A DNA stretch of 64,000 nucleotides. Origin: Azolla caroliniana. Its lineage: Eukaryota > Polypodiophyta. The number at the start of each line of letters is the position of its first letter. Position 1 is the stretch's first letter. Positions 41,255-54,077 of the stretch are shown here, piece after piece. The stretch covers positions 16,430,001 through 16,494,000 of the forward strand of contig JBHGNT010000004.1 in the NCBI GenBank assembly GCA_043228905.1, given 5' to 3'. The notes beneath the pieces are model-generated. The model saw only the letters and a list, made by a program, of their open reading frames with translations, made no database searches and was not told the DNA's origin. The position numbers were made by a program, and so were the translations under genes.

Positions 41255-41680
41255 TGTTGAGAGATCAAGCTCAACTTAAGTTTAGTTAGTTAGTGAACTA
41301 TGTAACTTCGTAGTTACCTAGATAGAATCTAGTTAGAAGTGTTGATTATAACGCCTTAAATAGGACCTTGTACTTAAGTGGGATATTCTAGATCCTCCAC
41401 TCCTAAGTACATTTAATATAGGACTTACACTTTTGTACCTATATTCTCCTCACACATGTGCACCCTTGCACATGAGATCTATATATACCTCATTGTAGGT
41501 ATTTTTGTATTTGATGATGATAATACTAATTTAATATAGAATTAATCATTCCCCATCTTGTGTTGCTCATAAGTGTACTTCTCTCTCTCTTCCTCTCACG
41601 CATATCACCTAATCTTCCGCTTAACTTAATCACATAATTAGGTACTAATTAACCCTTGCCTAATTACCTAATTATTAACA
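41255..41680 (+). repeat. 3' LTR of copia D
   Basis: TGTTGAGAGATCAAGC to CTAATTATTAACA, 426 bp. It is homologous to the LTRs at 12570, 19710 and 33270. It abuts another copia integrase fragment on the right. Confidence 0.92.
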
Positions 41681-42668
41681 CACCTCAACAGAATGGAGTT
41701 ACTGAAAGAAAGAACAGGTCACTCATGGAAATGGCGAGGTGTATGGTCAAAAGTCAAGCTTTACCACATAGTTTCTCACTTGAGGGTGTCATGTGTGCAA
41801 CATATGTACTTAACAAGTGTCCCACTATAACATTGCACTCTATCACCGCATATGAAGCTTGACATGGCCAAAAGCCATTTGTTGCTCATCTGTGTGTTTT
41901 TGGTTGTTTGGCATATGCATTAGTGCCTAAACAACAACACAAAAATTTGGATGATAAAGTAGTGAAATGTATTTTTGTAGGATACAGTTCTAAAAGTAAA
42001 GGCTATCATCTGTATCATCCACAATCTAAACGCATTTTGGTTAGCCGTGATGTTGTTTTTGTGGAGGATGCAATTCAGTGACTTCTTTCATGTACTAAGG
42101 AGACATCAGTTAGCTCTAGAGATGTGTATGACACTTTGTTGCCTCTTTTTACAAGTGGACAATTCAGTGTTGGCCCACTAGAGGCACCTTCTCAGCCCTT
42201 GGAAGCTACTCATAATGATGCACATCATTCCATTTGATGCAAATCATTCTATTTCTGATGTAGACTTACATGATGAACTTATTAATGAGAGGGCTGATAT
42301 AGAGGAGGCAAAGGTTGTGCCTAAATGGCTGTTGCAGACTTTACGAGACAACAAATTGGATTTTCCTTTGTCATACCGTACTCATTCAAGTTATCATAGT
42401 GCTTCTTTTGCATCAGATTGTTATGTTATGGCAACCTCTAGTCTTTGTGATGACAATGAGCCTGTTTCTTTTGATGAAGCACAAAATTCTGAAAATTGGA
42501 TGGCTGCTATGCAATCAAAATATGATGTTATTATGAAGACTAGTACATGGTCTTGATGTGACCTGCCTCCTAGCAAGAAGACTATTGGCACTAAGTGGGT
42601 ATATAAGCTGAAGCGTAAACTTGATGGAACAATTGACAGGTATAAGGCTAGGCTTGTTGCGAAAGGTT
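41681..42668 (+). pseudogene. Copia E integrase tail to RT start (different lineage)
   Basis: It begins in integrase with TPQQNGVTERKNRSLMEMAR, then VLNKCPT, AHLCVFGCLAYALVP, VGYSSKSKGYHLYHPQSKR and LVSRDVVF. A long linker with one frame change follows (ASFASDCYVMATSS, FDEAQNSENWMAAMQSKYD). RT starts with IGTKWVYKLKRKLDGTIDRY and ARLVAKG, and stops at about 42668. The rest of RT is missing. Stops include one after AYEA and one after TSTWS. The wording differs clearly from elements A, B and D, so it is a separate lineage. Confidence 0.83.
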
Positions 42669-43082
42669 TGGGGCATTTGCATCATTATTTGGCCATAAAT
42701 AGGCCATAAACCACAAATCCTAGAATCTCTAAAAATACAATGATACTTGAATTCACAAAACAATAATTTGGGATGCATCCAATCAACATAAACACAATTA
42801 CATATTGACTATGATTGAGCCAATCAATATATCGGTGAAAATCCAACAAACATAAAATCGTACATAATCCACGAACATAATATAAAGTTTTTAAAGAAGA
42901 AATGTAATTGAGCTTTCAGCACATACATTCTCCATGAAACAAAGAAAAGGGCATATGTGTAATTTTAATGAAACAAGGGGCCTAAGAAAACACGTAAGAG
43001 TTTTGTGTCTAAATATGTATGTAATAATAGAGCGAGAGAAAGGCATTATTTCGAAGATATGCCTGAATAGGTAGGGGTATGG
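42669..43082 (+). promoter_or_regulatory. Upstream region of the RING gene
   Basis: AT-rich single-copy-looking DNA between the copia E fragment and the TATA box. No ORF is convincing. The retrotransposon boundary lies only about 415 bp from the TATA box, so transposon sequence marks the edge of this gene's upstream region. Confidence 0.5.
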
Positions 43083-43090
43083 TATAAATA
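43083..43090 (+). promoter_or_regulatory. TATA box of the RING gene
   Basis: TATAAATA followed by TATATATCC. A transcription start about 30 bp downstream (near 43115) would give a leader of about 860 bases before the ATG at 43973 if it is not spliced. Confidence 0.6.
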
Positions 43091-43155
43091 TATATATCCT
43101 ACAGATCCATATTCTTCTCCTTCTTCTCATACGAGTTTTATTTAACACAGGATTA

Positions 43156-43209
43156 ATGGTGGATCGGAGGAACCAATCGATTCTGATTCTACAACTGAAA
43201 AACGTGTAA
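43156..43209 (+). promoter_or_regulatory. 17-codon upstream ORF ending on a strong splice donor
   Basis: ATGGTGGATCGG opens a short frame (MVDRRNQSILILQLKNV) ending TAA at 43207-43209. The stop lies inside GTAAGT (43206-43211), a good plant 5' splice site. If the leader is spliced there, the uORF stop is removed. No strong matching acceptor is clear upstream of 43973. Confidence 0.4.
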
Positions 43210-43384
43210 GTCTTCTCTCCAAACGCTGTGCTTTTTACAAGGAAAAGAAGAAGACAGAGAGAATATTAATAATCATCAAGCTTTGGGTTTTCAAAGACCC
43301 AAAAGATTTCTTATGCGGAAAAGTTGAAAAGAAGAAGAGATTAAATTTAGTCATAATTTAAGGCCAAGACCTCTTTTTGTTCTG

Positions 43385-43933
43385 GGTCAAGAAGAAATTC
43401 AGAAAAGAAAGAGAGGTTAAATCAACCATTGGGTCAAGAAATATTGATGGAACTCAAGCTCTGGATCAAGAATGCAGAATTAAAGCCAAACTTTTGGTGA
43501 AGAGAGAGAGAGAGAGAGGTTAAAGGAAGGTTTGGGTTCAAGAAGATTGTTTCAAATTTTGGTCAAGAGAAAAGTTATGCAATATAAACATATATAGAAC
43601 AAGCTTCGAGTAAAGACTAAAATCAGTATGATACTTGGATTCAAATTGAATTTCACATACAAAAATAACGATAAAATCAAGCTTTTGGTCAAAAGCTAAA
43701 CTTACGTACAAGATTTTGGATCAAGAACTCTCAAGGTTTTGGGTTAAGGACAAAAGTTTCCATACAAGGAAAAATTAATATCAAGTGTTGAGTCAAAGAG
43801 GAAAAATAACGATACAAATTAACAGAATGATACAACAAAGCAATTGACAAGACCAACATAAAGAAAGATTAATAAGAGGATATTACAAAGAGATTAACAA
43901 TACCATATAAAGAGATATCAACCTTTGGGTCAA
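43385..43933 (+). promoter_or_regulatory. Leader with repeated TTGGGTCAAG motifs (reverse W-box cores)
   Basis: GGTCAA occurs at 43385, 43432, 43561, 43687 and 43928, with AGTCAA at 43791. The reverse complement TTGACC/TTGACT is the WRKY-binding W-box core. Degenerate relatives (GGATCAAG, GGGTTCAAG, GGGTTAAG) lie between them. Whether these act in DNA, in a leader intron, or are just an old repeat cannot be told here. Confidence 0.45.
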
Positions 43934-43972
43934 AGATCAAAATTTTGATCATACATAAATATATAAACATTT

Positions 43973-46900
43973 ATGGCCAGCAGAGATGCTATTTCAAGTA
44001 GTTCTAATGTGGAGACTTCACCCCTTCTACAAGGGAGATCTAGTGAGGATGAAGAAGAGCCCATCACCAATAGGCCTTCTTCACCAAGAAGAGGGCGACT
44101 TTCTAGGCTCATAAGGCTAATGAGCGGCACTGGTGCCAGTGCCAGAAACACTGGGAGAGGAATAATGAGAGAACCATCAGTTCTTGTGAGAGAGACTGCG
44201 GCAGAGCATCTTGAAGAAAGACAGAGTGATTGGGCTTACTCTAAGCCTATTGTTATATTAGACCTTCTCTGGAACCTTTCCTTCGTCATTGTCGCCATTG
44301 TGGTGCTTATCCTGAGTAGGATTGAAAGACCCAGTAATCCTTTGAGGCTGTGGATTGCAGTTTATGCCGCCCAATGTTGTGTTCATATGGCTTGTGTTTG
44401 TTTAGAGTATAGGCGGCGCCAACAGCGGTCCATTAATGCTAATACTAGTAGTGCTGCTACTACTACTACTACTACTACCACCACTAATACCAATGTGGAG
44501 AGGCCCCCAAGGATCAGCGAAAATGATGATGGTGATGAGACTTTTGATGAATTCAGATCCACCCGGATAAGGTTAGTGTTTCAGTTTTTTCTTTTCTTTT
44601 CTGTTAACATATTAGATTTTTCTGTTTCAAAAATAGGAAAATTTCATATTATATTAATTTAACTTATTTGAATATGAGTCACTCATACATACATATGGCA
44701 TATATATGGATATGCGCGTGTACATATAGATATGCGTGTATACATATAGATATGCATGTGTACGTGTATGTTGTGTTAACCAAATATTAAAATCAATGAA
44801 ATGATTTCCCATAAGCAAAAAGTTTACTTGAAAGCCAGCCATATTTTATACATGGATGCCCTCTTATCATTAAACTAAACTGGGATATAGAATCCCAAAC
44901 AGTTATAGAAAAGAAGATAAATAGACCATGAAATTGGAGAATTACCAAACCCAAACTTCCAGATCCAGTTAAATCTTTGTGAATGTACGTCATATTTATA
45001 TTGAACTCAAATGCTCTTTAACAATGCCTTTTTCACCTGCACCACAAATTTTACATATTTATAGACTCAAATATCATAATACAAGATGAATTCATAACTC
45101 ATTTTTTAAATTGATTTTACCACAATCATAGAAAGTGGATGGAATCAGCTAAGATGCATTTCTTGTTTATTTGGTTGAGTCTTGAAGTTCTACAGGATGA
45201 AGTTCTAATGCTTTTGTATCGACTTTTCTAGGATTGTAAAACGGATAGAATCAGCAAATACCTCTTTCTCATTTATCTGGTGGATTATCGGCTTCTATTG
45301 GACAACCACAGGAACCCAGCCTCATGATGCACCACTTTTGTTTTGGTATGCTAGTATGCCATATTTAATCACCAATATTATGTAGCTAAATACTATGTAA
45401 TAGATATTTTGTTCATTTATTTATTGGAATTCAGTTTCTGTCATTGGATTTTGACAGGCTTTGCGTGGGATTTCTAGCGTTTGATGTCTTCTTTGTAGTC
45501 TTCTGTGTCTCTTTGGCGTGCATAATAGGGATTGCTGTATGTTGTTGTTTACCATGCATTATTGCCATAATGTATGCAGTAGCAGAGCAGGTAATGTATA
45601 TATGTGTATTTGTAATTAATAACACATTAGTAATTTGGTAATAAGCTATAATTTCCATGAAGGAATAGAAAATTGATTACCAATTAATCAACACCAATTC
45701 AGTATAAATTTGCTTTTTCCATAAAATCAATGGCAAATTGGTTTTAGCCTTGAAATCAGAGTATCTTTTAAGTAAATTTGGATATTTATAACAATTTCTT
45801 GTGCGATTTTCCCAAAACTTTATCACATGTAAAGATGATGTTGAAATGAAATTTTGTCACATGATTTTGTTTTGCTTTGTATTTATCATCTTGAATGATG
45901 ATGCCAATAGGAAGGTGCTTCAGAAGAAGACATCGATTTATTGCCGAAATATAAGTTTCGACAAAGTGGGAGCTACATGAACACTGGAGATGTAATGAGG
46001 TCATCTGGTGGAGTAATGAGCCCAGTTGATTCCACATCTGGTGCTCCTGCAGAACGCGTTCTTTCCGCTGAAGATGCTGTATGAGTACATAATCCCTAAG
46101 CTTAACGTTTTCTATATTTTTTATGTTTGTTCTTTGGTTTTTTGGAGTATCTGAAATTTCTTATGTTTTTCCTTGTATACTTTATTTCCTGTCTTTAGCA
46201 TGTGTATTATTATCATTGAGATTGAGATACTGAAATATGTGATTATTGAATCTTTTTTTTCCGGAAACATAAACATCAGCGATAACTTGAAATCCCAATA
46301 ATCAATACTAGCATTCCTTGGAATCAAAAGAGATATTTCTGAATCCCGTCTTCCTATCTATGAAGTGATCAGTCAAACGGGTAAAAGCATTTCATCTTGA
46401 CCTTGAAAACATTGATACAGAACACTGCTCCTGAGAGCAAATCTTAGATTATCATCTTAAAATATCTTGTCAGTACATAGCTGATATAAAGTTTTAAATT
46501 AAATAGTAGATTATCGATGATATTTTCATTGCAGAGAATACAAACTATAAACAAGGAACCTAGTTCTTATCCATGCCTACACAGTCAGTCACATGGCAGC
46601 ATTTTTGAAAACATTGGCAAAATATTCAAATAAGCATTTTTCCCAGCAAAATTATTTAGGTAGTGAGTTTGGGATTACATATGAGCTCATCCTAGCAAAA
46701 GTTTTTTTGTGTGCACAAACTTAAAACTTTCCATAATGATAACAATACTCATACTCTCTGTTCACACTAGGTCCCAAAAGCTAGAGAATGTGATATTTTA
46801 AAATTGTGTGATTTAATGTCATGTATATGAGCATGTTATCCTTAGTTTTAGTGTGTCATATGATGTGAATTTCAAGGGAGTCCAAGTCATAGTTTTTTGT

Positions 46901-47471
46901 ACTTAAGATAGCCATGTGGAGTTGTCATAAAAAATTATCTATACTCCATCCAAATTGTTTGTGGAGATGATAATGTCATGATAGACTTTAGAAATCATGG
47001 CGCTGTGCAAACACGATTACAGTTTCTTTGACATGTCTCATGTTTCTTTGTTTTTTCCCCTTTTTTAAGCGTTTCTTTTTTTACACATTCTTTCTACCAT
47101 TGTTTTTAGTTTTGATCATACGAAAATGGAAATTTATGTGACACCCTTTTTCATTCATGTTTGCTTGCAAATTGAGCTTATTATAGCGAAGATTTTATTT
47201 AAGTATTACATTATGCATCTCCTGCATGCAATACATCTTTTGAAAGTCATGGTGTGATACGCATTTTTTGACAAAGTTGTCTGTGATTTTGATACAGGAA
47301 TGTTGTATATGTATTTCTTCGTACGAAGATGGTGTGGAGATTCGAGAGCTCCCATGTGGACACCATTTCCATTGTGCTTGTATTGACCGATGGTTGCATA
47401 TGAACTCGACTTGTCCGCTTTGCAAGCTTAATATCTCAAAAGGGCATAGTGTTGGTAATGAAAATGTATAG
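43973..47471 (+). CDS. RING-H2 E3 ubiquitin ligase, membrane-anchored, five exons
   Basis: Exons: 43973-44571, 45232-45345, 45458-45590, 45911-46078, 47298-47471 (1188 nt, 395 residues). All introns are GT-AG and phases fit. Residues 1-90 are polar, with an Arg-rich patch (about 39-50). Hydrophobic helices lie about 93-115, 124-145, 211-226 and 239-279 (two passes likely). The RING-H2 lies at 340-380: C340, C343, C358, H360, H363, C366, C377, C380, with [12 protein letters not shown] and CPLCK. This architecture matches the plant family of Arabidopsis At1g12760/At1g63170, about 390-410 residues, so the copy looks complete. By family it transfers ubiquitin from an E2 to membrane-linked substrates; substrates are unknown. 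It is the only intact host gene in the window, flanked by retrotransposons on both sides. The start codon is the first in-frame ATG before the conserved region. Confidence 0.93.
44459..44485 (+). repeat. Coding ACT microsatellite (poly-Thr) in exon 1
   Basis: Nine Thr codons, six ACT then ACC, ACC, ACT, encode a Thr tract at residues about 163-171 in the cytosolic loop between the second and third hydrophobic segments. Confidence 0.9.
44703..44762 (+). repeat. Three 20-bp tandem units in intron 1
   Basis: Units of the form CATATAGATATGCGTGTATA lie at 44703, 44723 and 44743 with two or three differences each. No function is suggested. Confidence 0.8.
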
Positions 47472-49800
47472 AGAAATGAGCAAGTATCCCTCGGATGTCA
47501 AGATTATGAGCTTATATAGAAAGGTTCTCGAATCTGAGAATATAATACAAAAGGGAGATATTATTATAATTACTCATTTTTTAAATTTAGTTGCGTTAGA
47601 AACAAAATCTTGTTTTAGAATCAGGCTCATTAAGAGAATTTGTAAATGATTTTGTATGCGAGAATATTATCACTCCAATGAAAATGACATGTGCATGCAG
47701 TTTGTTGAAGGATTGTTTTGTGATATAATGCAATATACATACATGCCAGTGTAGTCATCTGGTATTTAGGAGTATTTAAGCTTCTAAACTACGTTTGAGT
47801 GCTTTTAATTACAAAATTCCAAATTCCATATAGATATGTATGTTTGAATGATCTAATACTTTTGTGGGTTTTCTTCACCTTTAATATCTTAAAAGCCTGA
47901 TTCATTGCAGCTCAAAGACAATCCTGACACATGTTAAACAGTGGCTTCTAGGGATGATGTATTTCCCCATCAAGAATATTAAGCCACGTAGTGTGTTTAG
48001 AACCAGCTTGATTTGTCTGCAGAAAAACTGATAAAACATCTCAAATTGGTAGGGGAGTATGTCAATCAATGTTGTTTTTGTGATGCTTGAAAGTATCCAT
48101 CCATAGGAATCTTTTTCAAAAGACGTAACACAATTTGCAGCCTTGCAAGCCTTATTTTTTTGTCTCATAGATGCATAAACACCATAGTCTATGTAGATGT
48201 GGTTATGTAAATATTGGAGACGTGGCCGTGGCATGTGTCACAACCCAATATAGCCGTGGCAAGAGATTCAACAACTTAATGTTGGATCATAGCCTCATGC
48301 CTCCAATATTTGGTGAACACCATGCTTAGGTAAGTTCTCTAAATATTTGTTGCATAGGTATATCATTAAATTCATGGACGTGGTGTCAAATGGGTGTTAA
48401 ATATTTCATTCCTTCATAAGAAGCATTTGTGGTTTATTGGAGATGCTATTTACATTATAAATACTAAATATTTTGTGCTCCGTAAGTATAAACTCTTTTC
48501 ACATCCATATTCCAAATCCGAAAGCATTAAAATCTTACACAAACATATGGCTTTTACTAAGCACTCCCCATATCCATTTAAATAGTTTTTGTTGTATATT
48601 GTTGGAGTGGTGGAGTCATGAGAGCCTTCATTGGAAGATGCAGAGAGCAAGTCAGTAGGGAATGTATTTTTCTATTGATTTTTTTGTTGGTTGCTTCATG
48701 CCCATACTAGTAGGTTGCTCTCTAGCTTCTCTAGGTCAAATCCCATGAACTCTTACGGTTCTTTCACATTGTCATCAAACCCTTTCACATACTTTTGCAG
48801 ACCTCTTCTTGAATAGACTCGTAGGTTATTGAGCAGACATTTGTAAGTACTCTTAACATGTACCCCTTCTTTACAATATGCTTTTCTATCGTCTCCCATC
48901 TTATCTCTTAGATGTCAATGATCATATTCCCTCATCTTATGCAGTAAATATCTATAATCATATTTGAAAACAATTTCCATCACATCTTCATTTTTATATG
49001 TTGCTTGCATTTTTATTTTATTACTTGTCACCAAAAAATAGAATTGTAAAAATAGATACATGCCAAGCAAACTATTATCCTATATTTTTGTATCATATCA
49101 TTTTAGTTCTTGTGCATCCTAGTCTTGCTTACGAGATGAGATGTATGATGGTTTAAGGTCATTAAAAATAATGGCCCACATGAAAAAAAAAGCTAGAAAA
49201 GGAACTAAGATACAAAGAATAGCAAAAAAAAAGGAGCGAAAGACAAACAACTATCAAAGGAATTGATGTGATTTGATCAATATATTAGAAATTCATGAAA
49301 AATGAATCTTTTAAATTGATTGAGTTGTATGTTGAGAGGCACACAATGGAGTTATTTGTGGATAATGCCAAGCTTGCCCTGTCAATTCCATTCAATCACA
49401 AATGAAATAAAACTGTTCTTGATACATGGAAGCAAAAAAGAGGGCTCATTAATAGGAGTAAAATCGTCACCACAAGTATGATTGCTTGAACTTTCCCTAC
49501 ATATTTCCTTATAAAGTTGGGAGTACAAATGGTTTGCATGAGTGCGAGAAGATGTTCTTCCATTATGAGACTAAAGCGTGGTTTATAAAGTACTTGCCCA
49601 TGCCAACTCTTAGATAAGAATAGGCTTATATATTAGTACTCATGATACATATATATATTTTCTTCAAATATTTTCCTCATTAGTATTAAGAAAAACATGT
49701 GAATGCTACAACTTAAGCTTATGTGCCCAAAAGCTTACAATTTTCATGTACAATGATATACGATAATCCTAAGACGAAAGCTAGAACTTTGTAAAAGGTA
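47472..49800. other. AT-rich 3' flank of the RING gene; no further gene seen
   Basis: The first few hundred bases probably hold the 3' UTR; AATAAG-like and AATATA signals are too frequent to pick one. Short ORFs (up to about 110 codons, for example 47902-48234 minus) show no family motif. No repeat copies shared with the rest of the window were recognised. The region ends at the oligo-T that marks the 3' end of the minus-strand LINE. Confidence 0.5.
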
Positions 49801-49845
49801 ATTTTTTTAAATTTTTTTTTGCATTCTGCCATGCTTCACTCTTAA

Positions 49846-52800
49846 TCAATAAAGGGTCCAAGGAAGTCGATAGTTCCATTGAGGCCCTTGAGTTGACTCA
49901 GAGAATAGGGGTAACTTTTTCCATAAGTGAAGGAGCTTCTTCTTTCTCTTGTTCACAATCTCTGGTGAACCCTGCATGTTGTCATACTGGCCGCAGACTA
50001 CTGCCACCAAGTTCTCCCATATCTCACGCAATACATCTGAGAGACACTGATATGTCACATCATAACGTCGGTTGCATCGACATTTCCATAATGCCCATAA
50101 CGTTATTGTAGTCATTGTTTTCCATATCTGGGCAGATCACACCTGCTTTTGAGGTTGTTGAAAGGGGCTGGCCAATATCAATATTCTAGTATGTACCATC
50201 ATTGCCTCTTGAACATCGCTTGCCTCATACAACATCAAACTGGAATGTAACACTCCCCACATTGCTGATCCCCATGAAAATAAGCAACCAACATTGATTG
50301 TTAAAAATAACGAAAGAACTTTATTCCATACTTGTTGAGCCAAGGAACATGACCAAAGGGCATGCTTGGTAGTCTCTTGCGCTTCGTGGCAAAAGTCACA
50401 TTGTCCAAGATTAGGTGTTACATTTCATTTCAATGAGTAACCAACTGGTAAGGCCATATGCACTAATAGCCATCTGAAGAGAATAAATTTAGTTGGTCCC
50501 TTGAATAGTCATTTCCAGTAGGTTTTCAAATGCAAAGTTGAGACCTCCCAAGTGGTCCAATGTTTCTGAGCTGTTGGTATCCTTGCATTCCGAGAAAGCA
50601 ATAGTGCTCTTCCAAGTTTGACTGAGTATTGAAAGAAAGGAACCTTTATGATCTGTTCCCCCAAGGAATGTGACCAAAACCAGCCCCCCGGATCCCATGT
50701 TAATCTTGGGTCTTTTTCATATAACCACAACATATCACACGTATGAGCAATTGAAGGATAAGGATTGAGCATCCATTTCTTTCCAAATTTAGCAACAACT
50801 CTAACTAGTGCACTTCGCAAGTGTTGTAGATAACTGCACTCTAAGGTGTAAGGTTGTAATGTATGACTGTTTAGGACCTTAAAGTAAGAAGCGCACCCGT
50901 TTGGTGAAACTGCCTTGACAGCCACCAATGTGTCATTTATGAAGCATCCAACCCACATATGTTCCTTTGTGGGTTGAAAGGTTGTAGAAAACGAAGAATA
51001 TGTTGTTGATATACTAGCGGTCATTAGCTTGGCACCATGAGCTGATTTTAATTGTGTAAGATGATCTTCTTGTGACATTTGCTGAAAATGATTCCACGTT
51101 CTTACAGATGCAGCAGGCCCATTATCCAATTTTCCCCAAGCAAGGTGAGTTCTTAGGCCCAATACTTTTCCTGCATTATCCCGAAATAAAGAATTGGCAA
51201 GAAGAGGTTAATTAAGTAGCGCATCCCACATAGAAGGCTTGTCCTTAAGCAAGAATGACTTAATCACATCCCATGCCCTTATGATTCCTAGCAAAAATCT
51301 ATTGGATGCAAGATCCCGCCTTGGTGTTTGTACATCATTCAGGAATAACCATTTTAAAGAGGGTGACCAAACATTGCCCATCTTAGGACTTAACTGCATC
51401 AACTAATTTAGAAATATCTCTTTCCAAGATTCTGATCCTGGCAGCAATCCTCTAATCACAAACTTAGTCAAAAGGGCTCTTGATTGCATTAAAGGGTCTA
51501 TCAAACCAAAACCTCCATTGCTTTTAGGTTGTATTAACACATTCCAAGAAACTTTGGCTACTGTTGGAGATCCTTGTTTTCCCCCCTAGAGGAAATTCCG
51601 AATCAAACTTTGCACTTTCGTTATTGTAGATCTAGAAAATAGCCAAACGGATGCTATAAACCACATTGAAGCCAACAATATAGAGTTGGCTACAACAACC
51701 CGGCCCGCAAAGGACAATTGTTGGGCATCCCAATGTATTAGTTTACGTTTAATTGATAATAGTCGTGGCGATAACATTGCTTTTGGCCGCAAATCTATGC
51801 CAACCATACATCCCAGATAACGAACTGGTTCACCATGATGAAGCCATCAGAAAGAAGGACCTGGATACCATGCAGGGTGAGTTTCTTCACCTACCCAAAT
51901 TCCAACTGACTAGTTCCAATTAAGTGATGCACCTGTAGCATCTGAAAAAACTTGCAAAGCATCTTATACCCGACCAAGATTTCCAATCTCCCCATCAACA
52001 TAAAGGGTCGTGTCATCTGCAAATTCAGCATCCAATACACTAGGTTGTGTAAAAGGTAATGCAATGCCTCTTATACCTACCGAAGACGATCTTAGGTAGG
52101 AGGACAGGGCTTCCCCAAACAAGATGAAAAGAAACAGGGCGAGAGGGCATCCTTGCCGAACTGACTTGGAGATAGGAAATAATGGCCCATATCCTCCAGC
52201 AAACAAGACAAAACTAGAAGCATGCCTATATAGGGTAGAGACACCTTTTATCCATGCAGCAGGAAAGCCTAATCTTGACAGCACTGCCTCAAGAAAGTCC
52301 CAATCCACTTTATCATAAGCCTTCTCAAAGTAAAGCAAAAATACTGCAATCTGTTGTTTATTTTGCTGAGCTAAAGCATCCTTTCCCAAAACAAAAAGAT
52401 GTTTTAAAAAATGCTTCTATCTTGCAAAAAACCAGATTGAGTGTCATGAATAATAGACGACAACACTGATCTTAGTTTGAGGGCAATGGTTTTTGCCACA
52501 ATCTTGTACACATCATTAAGCAATGTTATTGGCCTCCACTTGGCGACTTCATCACATTGGGCATCTGACTTAGGGATCATATATATGATTCCTTCCGTCC
52601 ATCCGTAGGCATACTACCGCTTGAAAATATTAAATTAACCGCACTAGTAAGTAGGGGATCCAGGAAATCCCAATAATGCAAATAGAAACCAATTCCTATT
52701 CCATCTTTTCCCGGACAAACATCCTTTCCTAAGGATTTAGCTGTAGAAAAGACCTCCTGCGGTGTGAATGGTTGCAATAAATGAGATGCCATTACATATG

Positions 52801-54077
52801 TAATCTTTTGTTGAACAGTTGCAAGAATAACTTGTCTCTTGTAAAGACTATCTACTGAAAAAGATTCCGCAGACGACAACTGATGGTAGTAATCCGAGAT
52901 TATATCTCGCATCTTAGATTATTCTTATGTGTAGGATCCATCAAGCCGCTTCAAAGAGGTAATAGAAAGAGGTCTATTTTTCCGTTTAAACTGATTAAAA
53001 AATTCTTTGTTGACCCGATCCTGCCTTTGTGACCAACGAGCAACATTACAGTAGTAGAAGAACATTGAGCATTCTTCCTGTTTATCTTTTAAAACGCTTT
53101 TCACTTGTCGCAAGTCACAATGTAACATAGATGAAGTTGGATACCTTTCCAAAAATTGTTGTACTGCTGCAAGAGCACGACGTAGGCTGGCAATCTCTGA
53201 GTTACAACGATTAATTGATGTTGCAATTATTTTTGTGAATAGAGTCTTTGTATTGAGTATGGCATGAACCATATTGTTAAGCAAATAGTCGTCTACGGAA
53301 TTGCTTGGAGTATCGCCTCTTGGTAAATGTAACATGTAGCTTTAGAGGATCATGGTCAAAGATAATTGAGCCCGGAATAATTCCTAGGAACCCACCAACC
53401 TCCCAAAATACACTACTAGCATAAAATCTATCTAGTCGAGACAAATTTGTAACAACCATACTCCCATCTGATCGAGAGAACTGAAGGGATCCTTGTATGC
53501 GTGAAAACGAGTGCACCTTCCATAAATCAAGCAACCCAAAGGCAAAACAAAAAAAATCTCAACATTTAGCCTCCCATCCTGAAATAGTAGTACCTACACC
53601 TCCCAATCTATTAGTGGCATCCTCAATCATATTGAAGTCACCTCCCACTAACCAACAATCCACTAAATCCGCATAATCCGAAAGAGATAACCATAAATCT
53701 GCCCTTTTTGACACAGAATTAGAGGCATAAAGATTCATAAGGCCAACCTTCTATGATCCTCTTTTTAAAATAAGGAATTGTGCCCGTTTATTCATAGTAG
53801 TAGCTGCTGACATGATGTTAGACTCCAATTGTTGTCTAATAGCAATGCATAATCTAGCCTGACGGCCATTAGGGCCAAATGCAGGAACCCAAAAATGAGT
53901 CCACCGTCCTGGTAAAATGGAACCATATTTCCGAATCCTATCCATGCACAGGTGGTGCTCTTGTAGAAACAAAATATCAACAATACCAATAGTAGAACTG
54001 CCTAAATCTAATCGTAAGAGTCCTTTAACTCTACGAAAGGCTTGTACATTCCAGGAAAGAAAATGGAGGGTGTCCAT
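49846..54077 (-). pseudogene. LINE ORF2: endonuclease, reverse transcriptase, C-terminal zinc region
   Basis: The ATG at 54077 opens MDTLHFLSWNVQAFRRVKG. The endonuclease has LSWNVQ, DILFLQEHH (catalytic Glu), VGGDFNMIEDATNRLGG (Asp/Asn pair), LSRLDRFYAS and FDHDPLKLH. The final SDH motif reads FDHDP. The RT region (52912-51586) contains GKDGIGIGFYLHYWD, KWRPITLLNDVYKIVAK, QSGFLQDRSI, YFEKAYDKVDWDFL, SVRQGCPLALFLF and catalytic FADDTTLYV, then SFAGRVVVANSILLASMWF. The C-terminal zf-RVT-type part follows (HLAWGKLDNGPAAS to WALWKCRCNRRYDV) and ends in a TGA at 49846. At least eight stops or frame breaks make it inactive. The enzyme nicks chromosomal DNA and reverse-transcribes the LINE RNA at the nick. 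Confidence 0.9.

Larger units (their letters stand above)
39780..41680 (+). mobile_element. RT-less Ty1/copia element D, 5' truncated
   Basis: Integrase, linker, purine tract and 3' LTR of the same family as A and B, here on the plus strand. The 5' LTR, gag and protease are absent. The left end is fused to an antisense gypsy fragment. Its RT/RNase H deletion junction matches that of element B, so this deleted form was copied as a unit. Confidence 0.85.
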
